Below, in pieces: positions 48,739-59,311 of a stretch of 64,000 nucleotides of DNA (the first letter of the stretch is position 1; each line of letters starts with the position of its first letter). Both the position numbers and the translations under genes were made by a program. The stretch is taken from the NCBI GenBank assembly GCA_900762325.1, contig CAAFGG010000024.1:32392-96391 (forward strand), given 5' to 3'. The notes under the pieces were generated by a model that was not told the DNA's origin, ran no database searches, and was given only the letters and a program-made list of their open reading frames with translations. The DNA is from an uncultured Collinsella sp. (GTDB taxonomy: Bacteria; Actinomycetota; Coriobacteriia; Coriobacteriales; Coriobacteriaceae).

Positions 48739-49500
48739 CTATTTGCCGTTGGACACGACCGTCTGACCCTCGACGCCGTTAAACCCAAACAGCATGTCGA
48801 GCGCCTGGATGTACCACGGCGCGTCCTTGCCGACTTCTTCGATTTCCTTGGCCACTTTGCTGGCCTTCTTGGCGTTTGAGGACTTTTTGCTCGACGACGA
48901 GTCCGAATCGTCGTCCAAGCCTAGCACGTCAATCTTCTTCTCGCCGGGCATCACCAGGCCCAGGTCCTCGGACGCCGCGTCCTTGATACCCTCCTCCGAG
49001 AGCAGCTTGTCGACGCTTTTTTGCAGCTCATCATTGTATTGCTGGCGAATCTCGACCTGCTTGGCCAAGATATCGCTCGAACGCTTTGCCACGTACAGGT
49101 CGCGCACGGGGAAATACAGGCTCACGAGCGCCAGCGCCACGACAATGCCGATAAACAGCGGGCGCAGAGAGCCATGCGTAAAGTCATAGATCGCCTTGAC
49201 CACCGCGTTGTCGTTGGCGTAGCGCATAAAGTCCGAGCCCGAAAAACGGTTCGAGGGCCTGCTCGATTTGTCGTGTGCCTGAGTCGAGGGGCGCGACGTA
49301 TGCGACGAACGTGCCGGGCGCACCGGTCCATCTGTCGAAGTATTCACTTGAGCATTGGAGCGCGAGGTACTTGTCGGGCGCTGCGTGGAGCGATCGACGC
49401 CGGCGTAGGCGGACCCACCGAGCTGCACCGTGCGCGCACGGCGAGGCGACGGCTCGCGCGAACCGGCGGAATAGTACCTGTTGTCGTAAGTCTGATCCAT
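48739..49500 (-). CDS. DivIC/FtsB-type septum formation initiator
   Basis: 253 residues. The first ~105 are a Ser/Arg/Thr-rich disordered cytoplasmic tail, then a membrane helix (LFIGIVVALALVSLYFPV) followed by an external coiled coil (AKRSSDILAKQVEIRQQYND) as in FtsB/DivIC. The C-terminus has a Ser/Lys run (DDDSDSSSSKKSS). It is expected in the FtsL-FtsB-FtsQ division complex. The eno-DivIC-Ppx order is typical of Actinobacteria. The start is supported only by a weak AAGG. Confidence 0.85.
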   Translation of the reverse strand: MDQTYDNRYYSAGSREPSPRRARTVQLGGSAYAGVDRSTQRPTSTSRSNAQVNTSTDGPVRPARSSHTSRPSTQAHDKSSRPSNRFSGSDFMRYANDNAVVKAIYDFTHGSLRPLFIGIVVALALVSLYFPVRDLYVAKRSSDILAKQVEIRQQYNDELQKSVDKLLSEEGIKDAASEDLGLVMPGEKKIDVLGLDDDSDSSSSKKSSNAKKASKVAKEIEEVGKDAPWYIQALDMLFGFNGVEGQTVVSNGK

Positions 49501-49591
49501 GTGCGCCTTGTGCGGTTGAGGTTTGTTTGCGCTAAGTCCTTTAGTTATAGCACGAGCGCCCGCACCGCCTTCGCCAGCCTTTGCTCGACAT

Positions 49592-49623
49592 AAAAAAGGC
49601 GCTGAGCCGTATGGCCCAGCGCC
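49592..49623 (-). terminator. intrinsic terminator of eno
   Basis: GGCGCTG-GCC stem with TTTTTT in the minus direction, about 70 bp after the eno stop and before the DivIC-like gene; that gene should have its own promoter or depend on read-through. Confidence 0.85.
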
Positions 49624-49695
49624 CATGGCGCTTTGCAGCATCCAGTCAAGGCGGGACGGAACCGAGTCAGCCTCCCCCTCGCCAAATTCGCCCGT

Positions 49696-50997
<1,302 letters not shown>

Positions 50998-51133
50998 TCA
51001 CTTGGAAACGTAGTGGATGCAAGCGACCGGCTGACCGTGCACCATCGGTGCGTCTCCGTAAGTTAGCCATGTCGCACTTTTTGCATTATGCCCTAAGTTA
51101 GCCGAGGGATACACTTGATTTTCGAAAAATTTA

Positions 51134-51170
51134 GCGGGAACGATGAGGCGTGTCAGCCCGTCGTTCCCGC
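51134..51170 (-). terminator. intrinsic terminator of the mazG operon
   Basis: A perfect 10-bp stem GCGGGAACGA / TCGTTCCCGC; TAAATTTTTC follows in the minus direction. It separates the mazG operon from eno. Confidence 0.88.
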
Positions 51171-51174
51171 AGTC

Positions 51175-52035
51175 TTACTCCTCCGCCTTTGCGGCATCCC
51201 ACAGGTCGTTGAGGCCGTGGGTCGAAAGCTCGGCAAGATCCACGTGGGCATCGGCCGCCATCTGCTCCATCGCAGCCCAGCGACGGCGAAACTTGGCCGT
51301 GCTCGCGCGCAGGGCGCTCTCGGCGTCGATACCCTCCTTGCGCGCGACGTTGACCAGGGCAAAGAGCAGATCGCCAAACTCCATTTCGCGCTCGGGCGAG
51401 CCAGGAGCCTCGGCCTCAAACTCGGCACGTTCCTCGGCGACCTCGTCCCACACGTCCTGGACCGTCTCCCACTCAAAGCCCACGGCAGCCGCCTTGCGCG
51501 ACACCTTCTGAGCCTGCATCAGCGCCGGCAGATGCGTGGGCACGCCGTCGAGCAGACCCTCGGGCGCGGCCTCGCCCGCCGCCACGGCCTTGTCCTTGGC
51601 AGCCCTCTCGGCAAGCTTGACCTCGTCCCAAATCTTGAGTACCTCGTCGGAACTGTCAGCATCTACATCGCCAAACACGTGCGGATGACGGCGGATGAGC
51701 TTGGCATCGATATCACGCGCCACGTCGGCCAGTGTAAACTCGCCGGCGTCAGCAGCAATCTGCGCATGCAGCACGACCTGCATGAGCACGTCGCCCAGCT
51801 CCTCGCGTAGGTGGACCGCGTCGTCCGCCTCGATGCAGTCGAGCGCCTCGTAGGCCTCCTCGATCATGTTCTTGCCAATGCTGCGGTGCGTCTGCTCACG
51901 GTCCCACGGGCAGCCATCGGGCTGACGCAGACGCCAGATGGTCTGCACCAGATGCTGCAGCTCGGTCGACGCGTCTACCAGCGTGGACAGATCGCGCGAG
52001 CCCTCGGCATTTTGCTGAGCCATGTGCTGCGCCAT
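51175..52035 (-). CDS. mazG: nucleoside triphosphate pyrophosphohydrolase MazG
   Basis: 286 residues with two MazG domains. The catalytic EExxE..ExxD set is NMIEEAYEALDCIEADDAVH followed by REELGDVLMQVVLHA in the first domain; the second has EREMEFGDLLFALVNVAR. It hydrolyses NTPs and dNTPs and affects (p)ppGpp. The start has GGAGGAG directly upstream, within the end of the yfcE gene, 2 bp away. Confidence 0.95.
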   Translation of the reverse strand: MAQHMAQQNAEGSRDLSTLVDASTELQHLVQTIWRLRQPDGCPWDREQTHRSIGKNMIEEAYEALDCIEADDAVHLREELGDVLMQVVLHAQIAADAGEFTLADVARDIDAKLIRRHPHVFGDVDADSSDEVLKIWDEVKLAERAAKDKAVAAGEAAPEGLLDGVPTHLPALMQAQKVSRKAAAVGFEWETVQDVWDEVAEERAEFEAEAPGSPEREMEFGDLLFALVNVARKEGIDAESALRASTAKFRRRWAAMEQMAADAHVDLAELSTHGLNDLWDAAKAEE

Positions 52036-52037
52036 GG

Positions 52038-52586
52038 CTACTCCTCCTCCATGACCACGTGGCGGAACGCGCCGCCCTCGTAGATGCCGTAGCTGTGCGA
52101 GCCGTCCTTGGGGATGCTCACGCTACCGGGGTTGAAGAGCCACAGGCCCGGGTGCGCGGCGCTTTCCTCGTTGACCTTGATGTGCGTATGGCCGTAGACG
52201 AGCGCGGAGCCCTCGGGCAACGCGGGCGCGTGGTCGACGCTGTTGTGCATGCCGGCGCCAAAGACGTGGCCGTGCGTCAGGAACAGCTCGCGGCCGGTCT
52301 CGTCGAAAAGCGTGGCGTAGTCGGCCATGACGGGAAAGTCGAGGACCATCTGGTCGACCTCGGCGTCGCAGTTGCCGCGCACCGCGATGATGCGGTCGGC
52401 CAGGACGTTGAGCAGCGGGATCACGCGCTTGGGGGCGTAATCGCGCGGCAAGTCGTTGCGCGGACCGTGGTAGAGCAGGTCGCCCAGCAGCACGATGCGG
52501 TCGGGCTGCTCGGACTCGATGGCGGCGACCAGGCGCTCGGTCCAGTATGCCGAGCCGTGGATGTCGGAGGCGATGAGGTATTTCAT
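52038..52586 (-). CDS. yfcE: YfcE-family metallophosphodiesterase
   Basis: 182 residues, the family length. The metal motifs are SDIHGS, GDLLYHG, RGNCDAE, LTHGHVFG and GHTHIK. It hydrolyses phosphodiesters in vitro in E. coli, with the natural substrate unknown. It lies between the LarC-like gene (60 bp) and mazG (2 bp). Confidence 0.92.
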   Translation of the reverse strand: MKYLIASDIHGSAYWTERLVAAIESEQPDRIVLLGDLLYHGPRNDLPRDYAPKRVIPLLNVLADRIIAVRGNCDAEVDQMVLDFPVMADYATLFDETGRELFLTHGHVFGAGMHNSVDHAPALPEGSALVYGHTHIKVNEESAAHPGLWLFNPGSVSIPKDGSHSYGIYEGGAFRHVVMEEE

Positions 52587-52646
52587 GGGGAGATCCTTTC
52601 GAATGGGGTTGATATGGCTAGGCGCAGGATGTCGCCACCAGCCGCG

Positions 52647-53132
52647 TTATTCAAATCGCAGTGCCGCGCTCTGGGCCGTCTGCATCACGCGCTGGAGCGG
52701 CACATTATGCTCGCGAGCGAGACGGGCGCAGTCCTCGTACTCGGGCGCTGCACGCTCGCTGCCATCGGGCAGGGTTGCCACCTTTACGGCCACCTCGCCC
52801 CAAGGCGTCGCCACTTGTTCAAAGTGGCGCGGCAGGCAGACGCGCTCCATGACCTGGCGGCGGATGCCATTGGTCGTAGTTTCCAAAAAGATAATCGTCT
52901 GTAGACGTTCGATATCCTCATGCGAGCAGATCACCTGCAGCTGCCAGCCGGGACGGCCTTTCTTGCAATAAACGGGCAGCCAGTGCACCTCGCGCGCACC
53001 GGCCTCGCGCAGGCGGTCGGCGGCGTAGGCGAGCACCTCGGGCGACGCATCGTCGATGTCGCATTCCAGCTTGACGATGGTCTCGGGCGCATCGGTCTCG
53101 CGAGACAGCGGAGATTTGCTATCGCATGGCAT
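52647..53132 (-). CDS. stand-alone C-terminal LarC domain protein
   Basis: 161 residues resembling only the C-terminal half of LarC, the CTP-dependent cyclometallase that inserts nickel into the lactate-racemase cofactor: ECDIDDASPEVLAYAADRL, KKGRPGWQLQVIC, LETTTNGIR and PEYEDCARLA. The N-terminal LarC1 half is absent and I find no frame for it upstream. In lactobacilli full LarC arises by a programmed frameshift; here the short form stands alone. AAAGGAG lies ten bases before the ATG. No larA, larB or larE is in the window. Confidence 0.82.
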   Translation of the reverse strand: MPCDSKSPLSRETDAPETIVKLECDIDDASPEVLAYAADRLREAGAREVHWLPVYCKKGRPGWQLQVICSHEDIERLQTIIFLETTTNGIRRQVMERVCLPRHFEQVATPWGEVAVKVATLPDGSERAAPEYEDCARLAREHNVPLQRVMQTAQSAALRFE

Positions 53133-53284
53133 ACGGTCCGGCTCCTTTCCGCACGGGCTCGTTTTGTTCATCCAAACGCTAGCACATCGCGGGCGGCGTG
53201 GGGGCGGCGTCATGGGATGGGCGGGACTTTTGCCCGTCGCGGACGTCGGCATGCGCCGGGATCGTCCTCGCCCCTATCCAAACG

Positions 53285-53339
53285 TGTACGTCAGCCTCCA
53301 AACATGTCATTTTTTGTCGGTTTTGGAGGCTGACGTACA
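53285..53339. repeat. perfect 18-bp palindrome around a T-rich centre
   Basis: TGTACGTCAGCCTCCAAA and its complement flank a 19-bp centre that includes TCATTTTTTGTCGG. Imperfect pairing extends further out (CAAACG / CATGTTTTG). It lies in the 350-bp divergent gap between the LarC-like gene and the PHP phosphatase. The rest of that gap shows no other feature beyond the ribosome-binding sites. Confidence 0.7.
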
Positions 53340-53482
53340 TGTTTTGAGGCAGGGTCGATGTCGTGCGGCAGCCCTTGCGCGCCGCCTGCCCTTTCCAGTC
53401 GGTCTCGACTTGTGGCGTTCCCGGCGCGCCAGGGGTCGCGCCATTACAATGGAGCGGATTCGCCAAATGCAAAGGAGTCGCC

Positions 53483-54394
53483 ATGTCCGCCAGCCCGCTG
53501 GTCGATTGCCATACTCATACCTCGTTTTCGGATGGCCATGCCTCGTTTGAGGACAACGCCCGCGCTGCTGCCACCGCCGGCTGCCGCGTTATGGTCTCGA
53601 CTGACCACCTCACCCTGCCCGCCAGCATGGACGCCAACTGCGAAGTGCAAGTTGTCGAGGGCGACCTGACGGCGCATCGCCTAGCATTTGAGGATACCCG
53701 CAAGCTTGCCGCGCAGATCGCGTCGGAGCTCGAGCTTATCTATGGCTTTGAATGCGATTGGTACGAGGGCTGCGAGCCTTTGGTTGAGCGCTGGTCCCAG
53801 GGCGCCGTCGTGCGCCTGGGCAGTGTGCATTGGATTGGCAACCCAGGCGATATCATGGCCGGCGCCGCGGGTACGGCGGGAACGGAAAACGTCGCTCGTC
53901 CCGATACGCCCGATTCGCGCTGCGGTTGGATCGACGATGATACCGACCTGCATGTTTGGGAAAACTTAGGCGTGCGCGGCGTGTGGGAGCGCTATGTCGA
54001 TGACTGGTGTCGCGCCTGCGAAAGCCCGCTCAACTTTGATGTGATGGCTCACCCCGACCTGGTCATGCGCTTTTCGAAGGAAGGCTTTGCGCCCGACTTT
54101 GACCCCGCGCCGTTCTGGGGGCAGATGGCAGAGTGCGCGCACGATACGGGCCGCCGCGTTGAGGTCTCGACCGCCGCACCGCGCAAGGGCCTCGACGACT
54201 ACTATCCCGCGACCGGATTGCTGCGTTGCTTTGCCCACGCCGAGGTGCCGATCACTTTTGGCTCAGACGCACACCGCGCCTGCGACATCTGCTGGAACAT
54301 CCGTGAGGCCCAGGCACACGCCTACGACTGCGGCTACCGAACCTTCGGCATCCCCCACGCCACCGGCGAATGGGAATCCACACCCCTCGCCTAA
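53483..54394 (+). CDS. PHP-family histidinol-phosphatase
   Basis: 303 residues. PHP metal motifs: DCHTHTSFSDGH, STDHL, YGFECDW, GSVHWI, MAHPDL and FGSDAHR. The HisK-type enzyme removes phosphate from L-histidinol phosphate. Its position, converging on the end of the his operon with two bases between the stops, supports that role; the operon otherwise lacks this step, because its HisB is monofunctional. AAAGGAG precedes the ATG. Confidence 0.85.
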   Translation: MSASPLVDCHTHTSFSDGHASFEDNARAAATAGCRVMVSTDHLTLPASMDANCEVQVVEGDLTAHRLAFEDTRKLAAQIASELELIYGFECDWYEGCEPLVERWSQGAVVRLGSVHWIGNPGDIMAGAAGTAGTENVARPDTPDSRCGWIDDDTDLHVWENLGVRGVWERYVDDWCRACESPLNFDVMAHPDLVMRFSKEGFAPDFDPAPFWGQMAECAHDTGRRVEVSTAAPRKGLDDYYPATGLLRCFAHAEVPITFGSDAHRACDICWNIREAQAHAYDCGYRTFGIPHATGEWESTPLA

Positions 54395-54396
54395 GA

Positions 54397-54714
54397 CTAG
54401 TGGCGGCGGGCGTTGAGTTCGCCGGCTAGCTCGTCGAGGGTGATACCGTAGCGCTCGAGCGTCACGAGCAGGTGGTAGACCAGGTCGCCGGCCTCGTAGC
54501 GAATGTGATCGTGGTCGTTATCCTTGCAGGCCATGATGACCTCGCTCGACTCCTCGGCAAGCTTCTTGAGCAGCTCGTCCTCGACGTCGGTCAACAGACG
54601 AGCGGTGTAGCTCTCCTGCGGCGATGCGTCGCGACGGCCGTGAATCACCTCGGCGAGCCCCGTCAGCGTCTCACCGATATTTCCATCCTGAACGTTTGCG
54701 GTGCGCACACCCAT
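54397..54714 (-). CDS. hisE: phosphoribosyl-ATP pyrophosphatase
   Basis: 105 residues of the MazG-like fold, with EESSEVIMACKD and YEAGDLVYHLLVTLE holding the metal ligands. It carries out step 2 of histidine synthesis. It is last in the his operon. AAAGG precedes the ATG. hisE and hisI are separate genes here, in contrast to the fused HisIE of enterobacteria. Confidence 0.95.
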   Translation of the reverse strand: MGVRTANVQDGNIGETLTGLAEVIHGRRDASPQESYTARLLTDVEDELLKKLAEESSEVIMACKDNDHDHIRYEAGDLVYHLLVTLERYGITLDELAGELNARRH

Positions 54715-54760
54715 AGTTCAATCCTTTCTGATTGGCCAAGCGCCTGGTCGAGCGCCCGCC

Positions 54761-55090
54761 CTACGCGAGTTTCCTAAAGAAGCAGGTACGGTTGCCGGTA
54801 TGGCAGGCCGGACCCGGCGAGTCGACCTTGACCAGCAGCGTATCGCTATCGCAGTCGGCCCAGAGCTCCTTGACCTCCTGCATATTGCCGCTCGTCGCGC
54901 CCTTGTTCCAGAGCTCCTGGCGACTGCGGCTCCAAAACCACGTGGTGCCGGTCTTGAGCGTCAGCCCCACCGATTCCTCGTTCATCCAGGCAACCATAAG
55001 CACCTCGCCGGTGTCGTACTGCTGAACCACACAAGGAATCAGCCCGCGGGCGTCGTACGTAAGATCCGCCGCTTCTACTACCTCAGTCAT
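54761..55090 (-). CDS. hisI: phosphoribosyl-AMP cyclohydrolase
   Basis: 109 residues. Metal-binding [20 protein letters not shown] and HTGNRTCF, and the substrate part [13 protein letters not shown], are intact. It opens the purine ring in step 3. Of two adjacent ATGs the second fits GGGAG better. The gap to hisF upstream holds a structured repeat. Confidence 0.95.
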   Translation of the reverse strand: MTEVVEAADLTYDARGLIPCVVQQYDTGEVLMVAWMNEESVGLTLKTGTTWFWSRSRQELWNKGATSGNMQEVKELWADCDSDTLLVKVDSPGPACHTGNRTCFFRKLA

Positions 55091-55134
55091 CATTTCTCCC
55101 AAGTCATAAACGAAACCCCACAGGTCGGCGAGGG

Positions 55135-55229
55135 TTGTCCAGGTGCCCGAGATTCCGAGCGACAAGCCCGACGACGCGTACTTAAGTACGCGAGGAGGGT
55201 TGGAGCCGGAAGGTCGGGTGCCTGGGCAA
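55135..55229 (+). repeat. nested structured element, copy B (hisF-hisI gap)
   Basis: Outer arms TTGTCCAGGTGCCCGA and TCGGGTGCCTGGGCAA pair with three G-U pairs on the plus strand at the same sites as copy A (35148-35242). Conserved GATT and AAGG internal-loop bases and a centre GCGTAC-TTAA-GTACGC are also shared. It fills the gap between hisF and hisI in antisense orientation to the operon. Confidence 0.75.
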
Positions 55230-55238
55230 GCCGCAGCA

Positions 55239-56021
<783 letters not shown>

Positions 56022-56024
56022 GGG

Positions 56025-56768
56025 CTACTCCTCCCCTCGGGCGGCGGCAAGCGCCTGGGCCAGCGTAAAGTTGCCCTCGTAGAGCGCGCGCCCGGTAATG
56101 GCGCCCTCTATCGCATCCTCGCCCACCGCGGCAAGCGCGCGAATATCGCCGAGTGTCGAGATGCCGCCCGACGCCACGACGGGAAAGCCCGCGACCTGCG
56201 CCACGTGGCGATATGCCGCTACGTCGATGCCCGTCTGCATGCCGTCGCGCGCGATGTCGGTGTAGACCAGGTGCTTAAAGCCCAGCTCGGTGAGCTGCGC
56301 CACGGCATCGTCGAGCGCCACGCCCGCGCCGTCGCGCCAGCCGTTCACCTTAACCTGGCCATCGCGCGCAGCGATGTCTGCCACCAGCAGCTCGCCAAAG
56401 CCGCGGGCCGCCACCTCGGCAAAGCCCGGCTCGGTCACGAGCACCGTGCCCAGCGCAATGCGATGCGCGCCGTAGCCAGCCAGCTCGTCGATACGCGCGA
56501 GCGAGCGAACGCCGCCGCCCACGTCCACAGACAGACCGTCGACGCCGCAGATGGCCTTAATCGCCGCCGAATTGGCAGCACATGCGTCCTCGTCCTCGCC
56601 AAAAGCGGCGGACAGGTCGACGACGTGCACCCAGCTCGCGCCCTGCTCGGCAAACGAGCGGGCAACGGCCACAGGGTCGTCGGAATATACCTTGCAGCGG
56701 CTGCGATCGCCGCGCTCCAGGCGCACGACCTTGCCGCCGATCAAATCGATTGCGGGAAACAGGATCAT
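56025..56768 (-). CDS. hisA: phosphoribosylformimino-AICAR-phosphate isomerase
   Basis: 247 residues, a TIM barrel related to HisF. FPAIDLIGGKVVRLERGD and TDIARDGMQTGIDVAAY hold the catalytic aspartates. Its ATG overlaps the hisH stop (ATGA). Confidence 0.96.
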   Translation of the reverse strand: MILFPAIDLIGGKVVRLERGDRSRCKVYSDDPVAVARSFAEQGASWVHVVDLSAAFGEDEDACAANSAAIKAICGVDGLSVDVGGGVRSLARIDELAGYGAHRIALGTVLVTEPGFAEVAARGFGELLVADIAARDGQVKVNGWRDGAGVALDDAVAQLTELGFKHLVYTDIARDGMQTGIDVAAYRHVAQVAGFPVVASGGISTLGDIRALAAVGEDAIEGAITGRALYEGNFTLAQALAAARGEE

Positions 56769-57466
56769 CGGCCGGCCTCCTCGACGATGTTCACGAAGTT
56801 CTTAAGGATGCGCTGACCCAGCGCGGAGGATTTCTCGGGATGGAACTGGCAGCCCCACACGTTGCCATGGCGCACGATGCACGGGAAGCTCCGCGTATAG
56901 TGCGTGCGCGCCAGCACATCGGCGGCATCGGCGTCGTCGGCCACCGCATAACTGTGGGTGAAGTACATGTTGGCACCCTCGGCAAAACCAGCAAGCAGCG
57001 GATCGGCCGCGCCGGCGGGCGTCATGTGCACCTGGTCCCAGCCCACGTGCGGCACCTTCAGGCGACTCGACTCCAAGCGCGTGCACGAGCCGCGCATAAT
57101 ACCCAGGCCATCGACCCAGGGACCGCCAGCCTGCTCGGAGGCGTTGCCGTCCGCAGCAACGCCCTCGTCCGCAGACACGCCCTCGTTGCCGCGCTCAAAA
57201 AATAGCTGAAGGCCCAGGCAGATGCCGAGCAGCGGAGTTCCAGCGGCGACGGCATCGAGCACTGCATCCGCCTCGCCGCTCTGGCGCATAAAGGCGATCG
57301 CGTCATAGAACGCGCCCACGCCCGGGATGACCAGGCCGTCGGCGTTGCGGATCTGCTCCGGATCGTCCGACGTGCAGGCGGCGGCACCGGCGCGTGCAAG
57401 CCCGCGCACGACGCTCGACAAGTTGCCCTTGTGGTAGTCGACCACCACGATCTTCGGTTCGCCCAC
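56765..57466 (-). CDS. hisH: imidazole glycerol phosphate synthase glutaminase subunit
   Basis: 233 residues, slightly long because of an Ala/Gly/Glu-rich insertion (about residues 97-112, SADEGVAADGNASEQAGG). The glutaminase cysteine is in LLGICLGLQLFFE, with FHPE for the His/Glu pair. It starts at a GTG with GGAGG five bases upstream. Between it and hisB lies a paired REP-like element. Confidence 0.95.
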   Translation of the reverse strand: MGEPKIVVVDYHKGNLSSVVRGLARAGAAACTSDDPEQIRNADGLVIPGVGAFYDAIAFMRQSGEADAVLDAVAAGTPLLGICLGLQLFFERGNEGVSADEGVAADGNASEQAGGPWVDGLGIMRGSCTRLESSRLKVPHVGWDQVHMTPAGAADPLLAGFAEGANMYFTHSYAVADDADAADVLARTHYTRSFPCIVRHGNVWGCQFHPEKSSALGQRILKNFVNIVEEAGR

Positions 57467-57488
57467 GCGACCCTCCTTTTCCCCATTC

Positions 57489-57605
57489 AAAACCTGCCAA
57501 AAAGGGACAGGTTTATTTTGGTCGGTTAAACGTTCGCCCACTGCATGAGACGGCATTTCCGCAGATAAAACCTGCCAAAATAAACCTGTCCCTTTTTGGC
57601 AGGTT
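57489..57605. repeat. paired REP-like palindromes (two inverted AACCTGCCAAAA units) inside the his operon
   Basis: Unit a (57489-57527) has one stem mismatch, unit b (57567-57605) is perfect; both have loop GGGACAGGTTTA and face each other, so the full 117 bp can fold on itself. It fills the gap from the hisB stop to just before the hisH ribosome-binding site. Same unit as 17455-17495. Confidence 0.85.
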
Positions 57606-57606
57606 A

Positions 57607-58194
57607 TTACAGTGAACCCTTGGTGCTGGGGATGCCCTGCACGCGGGGATCCAGCTCACAGGCATGGCGCATCGTGCGGCCCACGGCCTTAAAGGCGGCC
57701 TCGATAATGTGATGCGAGTTGCCGCCCGCCAGCTCGCGCACGTGCAGCGTGAGCTTGGCGTCGCGCGCAAAGGCGTAGAAGAACTCGACGGCCAGCTCGG
57801 TATCGAAGCTGCCCACGCGCTCGGTCGGCACGGGCAGCTCGCAGTAAGCCTGCCCGCGGCCCGAAATATCAACAGCAGCCATCACAAGCGTCTCGTCCAT
57901 GGCGATCGCCGCGTCGGCAAAGCGCGTAATGCCCGCCTTGTCGCCCAGCGCCTGGCAAAACGCCTCGCCCAGCACAATACCCGTGTCCTCGACGGTGTGG
58001 TGCGCATCGACCTCCACGTCGCCCACCGCGTGCACCGTCAGATCGAACAGACCATGGCGGCCAAAAGCGTTGAGCATGTGGTCGAAAAACGGCACGCCGG
58101 TCGAGATATCGCACATACCGGTTCCATCCAGGTCGAGTTTGACGATAATGTCGGTCTCCCCCGTCTTGCGGGTCACCTCGGCATAACGGCCCAT
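57607..58194 (-). CDS. hisB: imidazoleglycerol-phosphate dehydratase
   Basis: 195 residues, the monofunctional form without phosphatase domain. Metal ligands are in PFFDHMLNAFGRHG, DAHHTVEDTGI, and SHHIIEAAFKA. It carries out step 7. The ATG directly follows the hisC stop (TAGATG). Confidence 0.97.
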   Translation of the reverse strand: MGRYAEVTRKTGETDIIVKLDLDGTGMCDISTGVPFFDHMLNAFGRHGLFDLTVHAVGDVEVDAHHTVEDTGIVLGEAFCQALGDKAGITRFADAAIAMDETLVMAAVDISGRGQAYCELPVPTERVGSFDTELAVEFFYAFARDAKLTLHVRELAGGNSHHIIEAAFKAVGRTMRHACELDPRVQGIPSTKGSL

Positions 58195-59310
58195 CTACAT
58201 CTCCTCCTTCACCAGCGCGGCAAACGCAGCCAGCACCTCGTCGTTTTCCTGCGGCGTGCCCACGGTAATGCGCAGACAGTCCGCGAGCCCCGGCGCATAG
58301 CTAAAGTCGCGCACCAAAATCGAATACTCGTCGCGTAGACGCTCGCGTACGCGCGTAGCATGCGGCGTGCGTACGAGCACAAAGTTCGCCGCGCTCGGCC
58401 ATGCCTCCACGGGCAGGCCCTCGGCAGCCATCGCGCGCAGGGCGCACAGCTCGCGCTCGCGCTCGGATGCGACCTGCGCCACCACGGGTGCATAGGCATC
58501 ACGGGCACGCACGCAGGCAAGTGCTGCCGCCTGGCTCAGCACGTTGACCGAATAGATCTGGCGAATCGCCGCGAACACGTCGATGACCTCGGGAGCCGCG
58601 ATCACGTAGCCCAGACGCGTGCCGGCGGCGCCAAACGCCTTGGACAGCGTATGCAGAATCACCAGGTTGGGATGCTCGGCGATAAGGTCTTGCGCCGTGG
58701 TGACCGCGCCAAACGAATCGTCCGCAAACTCAACGTAGGCCTCGTCGACCATGACCATGCCGGAGCACGCATCGCACAGGGCCGCGACAAAGTCGAGCGG
58801 CGCCACGTCGCCCGTGGGGTTATTGGGCGAGGTCACGATCGCCAGGTTGCACTCGGGTGCCGCCGCGAGCACGGCTGCCTGGTCGAGCTCAAAGGTCGCC
58901 GGGTCGCGCCACACATCGCGCACCTCGGTCTGACAAAGCGACGCAAAGAACGCATACTCACTAAAGCACGGCGGGCAGTTGAGCAGGGTCCGTCCCGCGC
59001 CGCCAAACGCCAGCAAGTAGTTATAGAGCAGCTCGTCGCCGCCGTTTCCCACGCAAATATTCTCACGTGCCACGCCATGCCAAGCGACAAGCTCGTCGCG
59101 CAGGTCGTTGGACATGGGATCGGGATAGCGGTTGAGCGGTGTGGCAGCCAAGGCCGCGTCGATCGCCTCGCGCACGCCGGCCGGCACGGGATAGGTGTTC
59201 TCGTTGGCCGAAAGGTTGATGCGCGTGGGCGTAAAGTTGGGGTCATAGGGCTCGATGCCGGCCAGGTAGGGCTGGACGAGTTCCTTCATGCGCGGCGTAA
59301 GTTCGGCCAT
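58195..59310 (-). CDS. hisC: histidinol-phosphate aminotransferase
   Basis: 371 residues of fold type I. The PLP lysine is in LHTLSKAFGAAGTRLGY, with SPNNPTGDV and DEAYVEF also conserved. The ATG follows the hisD stop by one base and has GAGGAGG in the end of hisD; a longer reading into hisD is not needed. Confidence 0.95.
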   Translation of the reverse strand: MAELTPRMKELVQPYLAGIEPYDPNFTPTRINLSANENTYPVPAGVREAIDAALAATPLNRYPDPMSNDLRDELVAWHGVARENICVGNGGDELLYNYLLAFGGAGRTLLNCPPCFSEYAFFASLCQTEVRDVWRDPATFELDQAAVLAAAPECNLAIVTSPNNPTGDVAPLDFVAALCDACSGMVMVDEAYVEFADDSFGAVTTAQDLIAEHPNLVILHTLSKAFGAAGTRLGYVIAAPEVIDVFAAIRQIYSVNVLSQAAALACVRARDAYAPVVAQVASERERELCALRAMAAEGLPVEAWPSAANFVLVRTPHATRVRERLRDEYSILVRDFSYAPGLADCLRITVGTPQENDEVLAAFAALVKEEM

Positions 59311-59311
59311 G

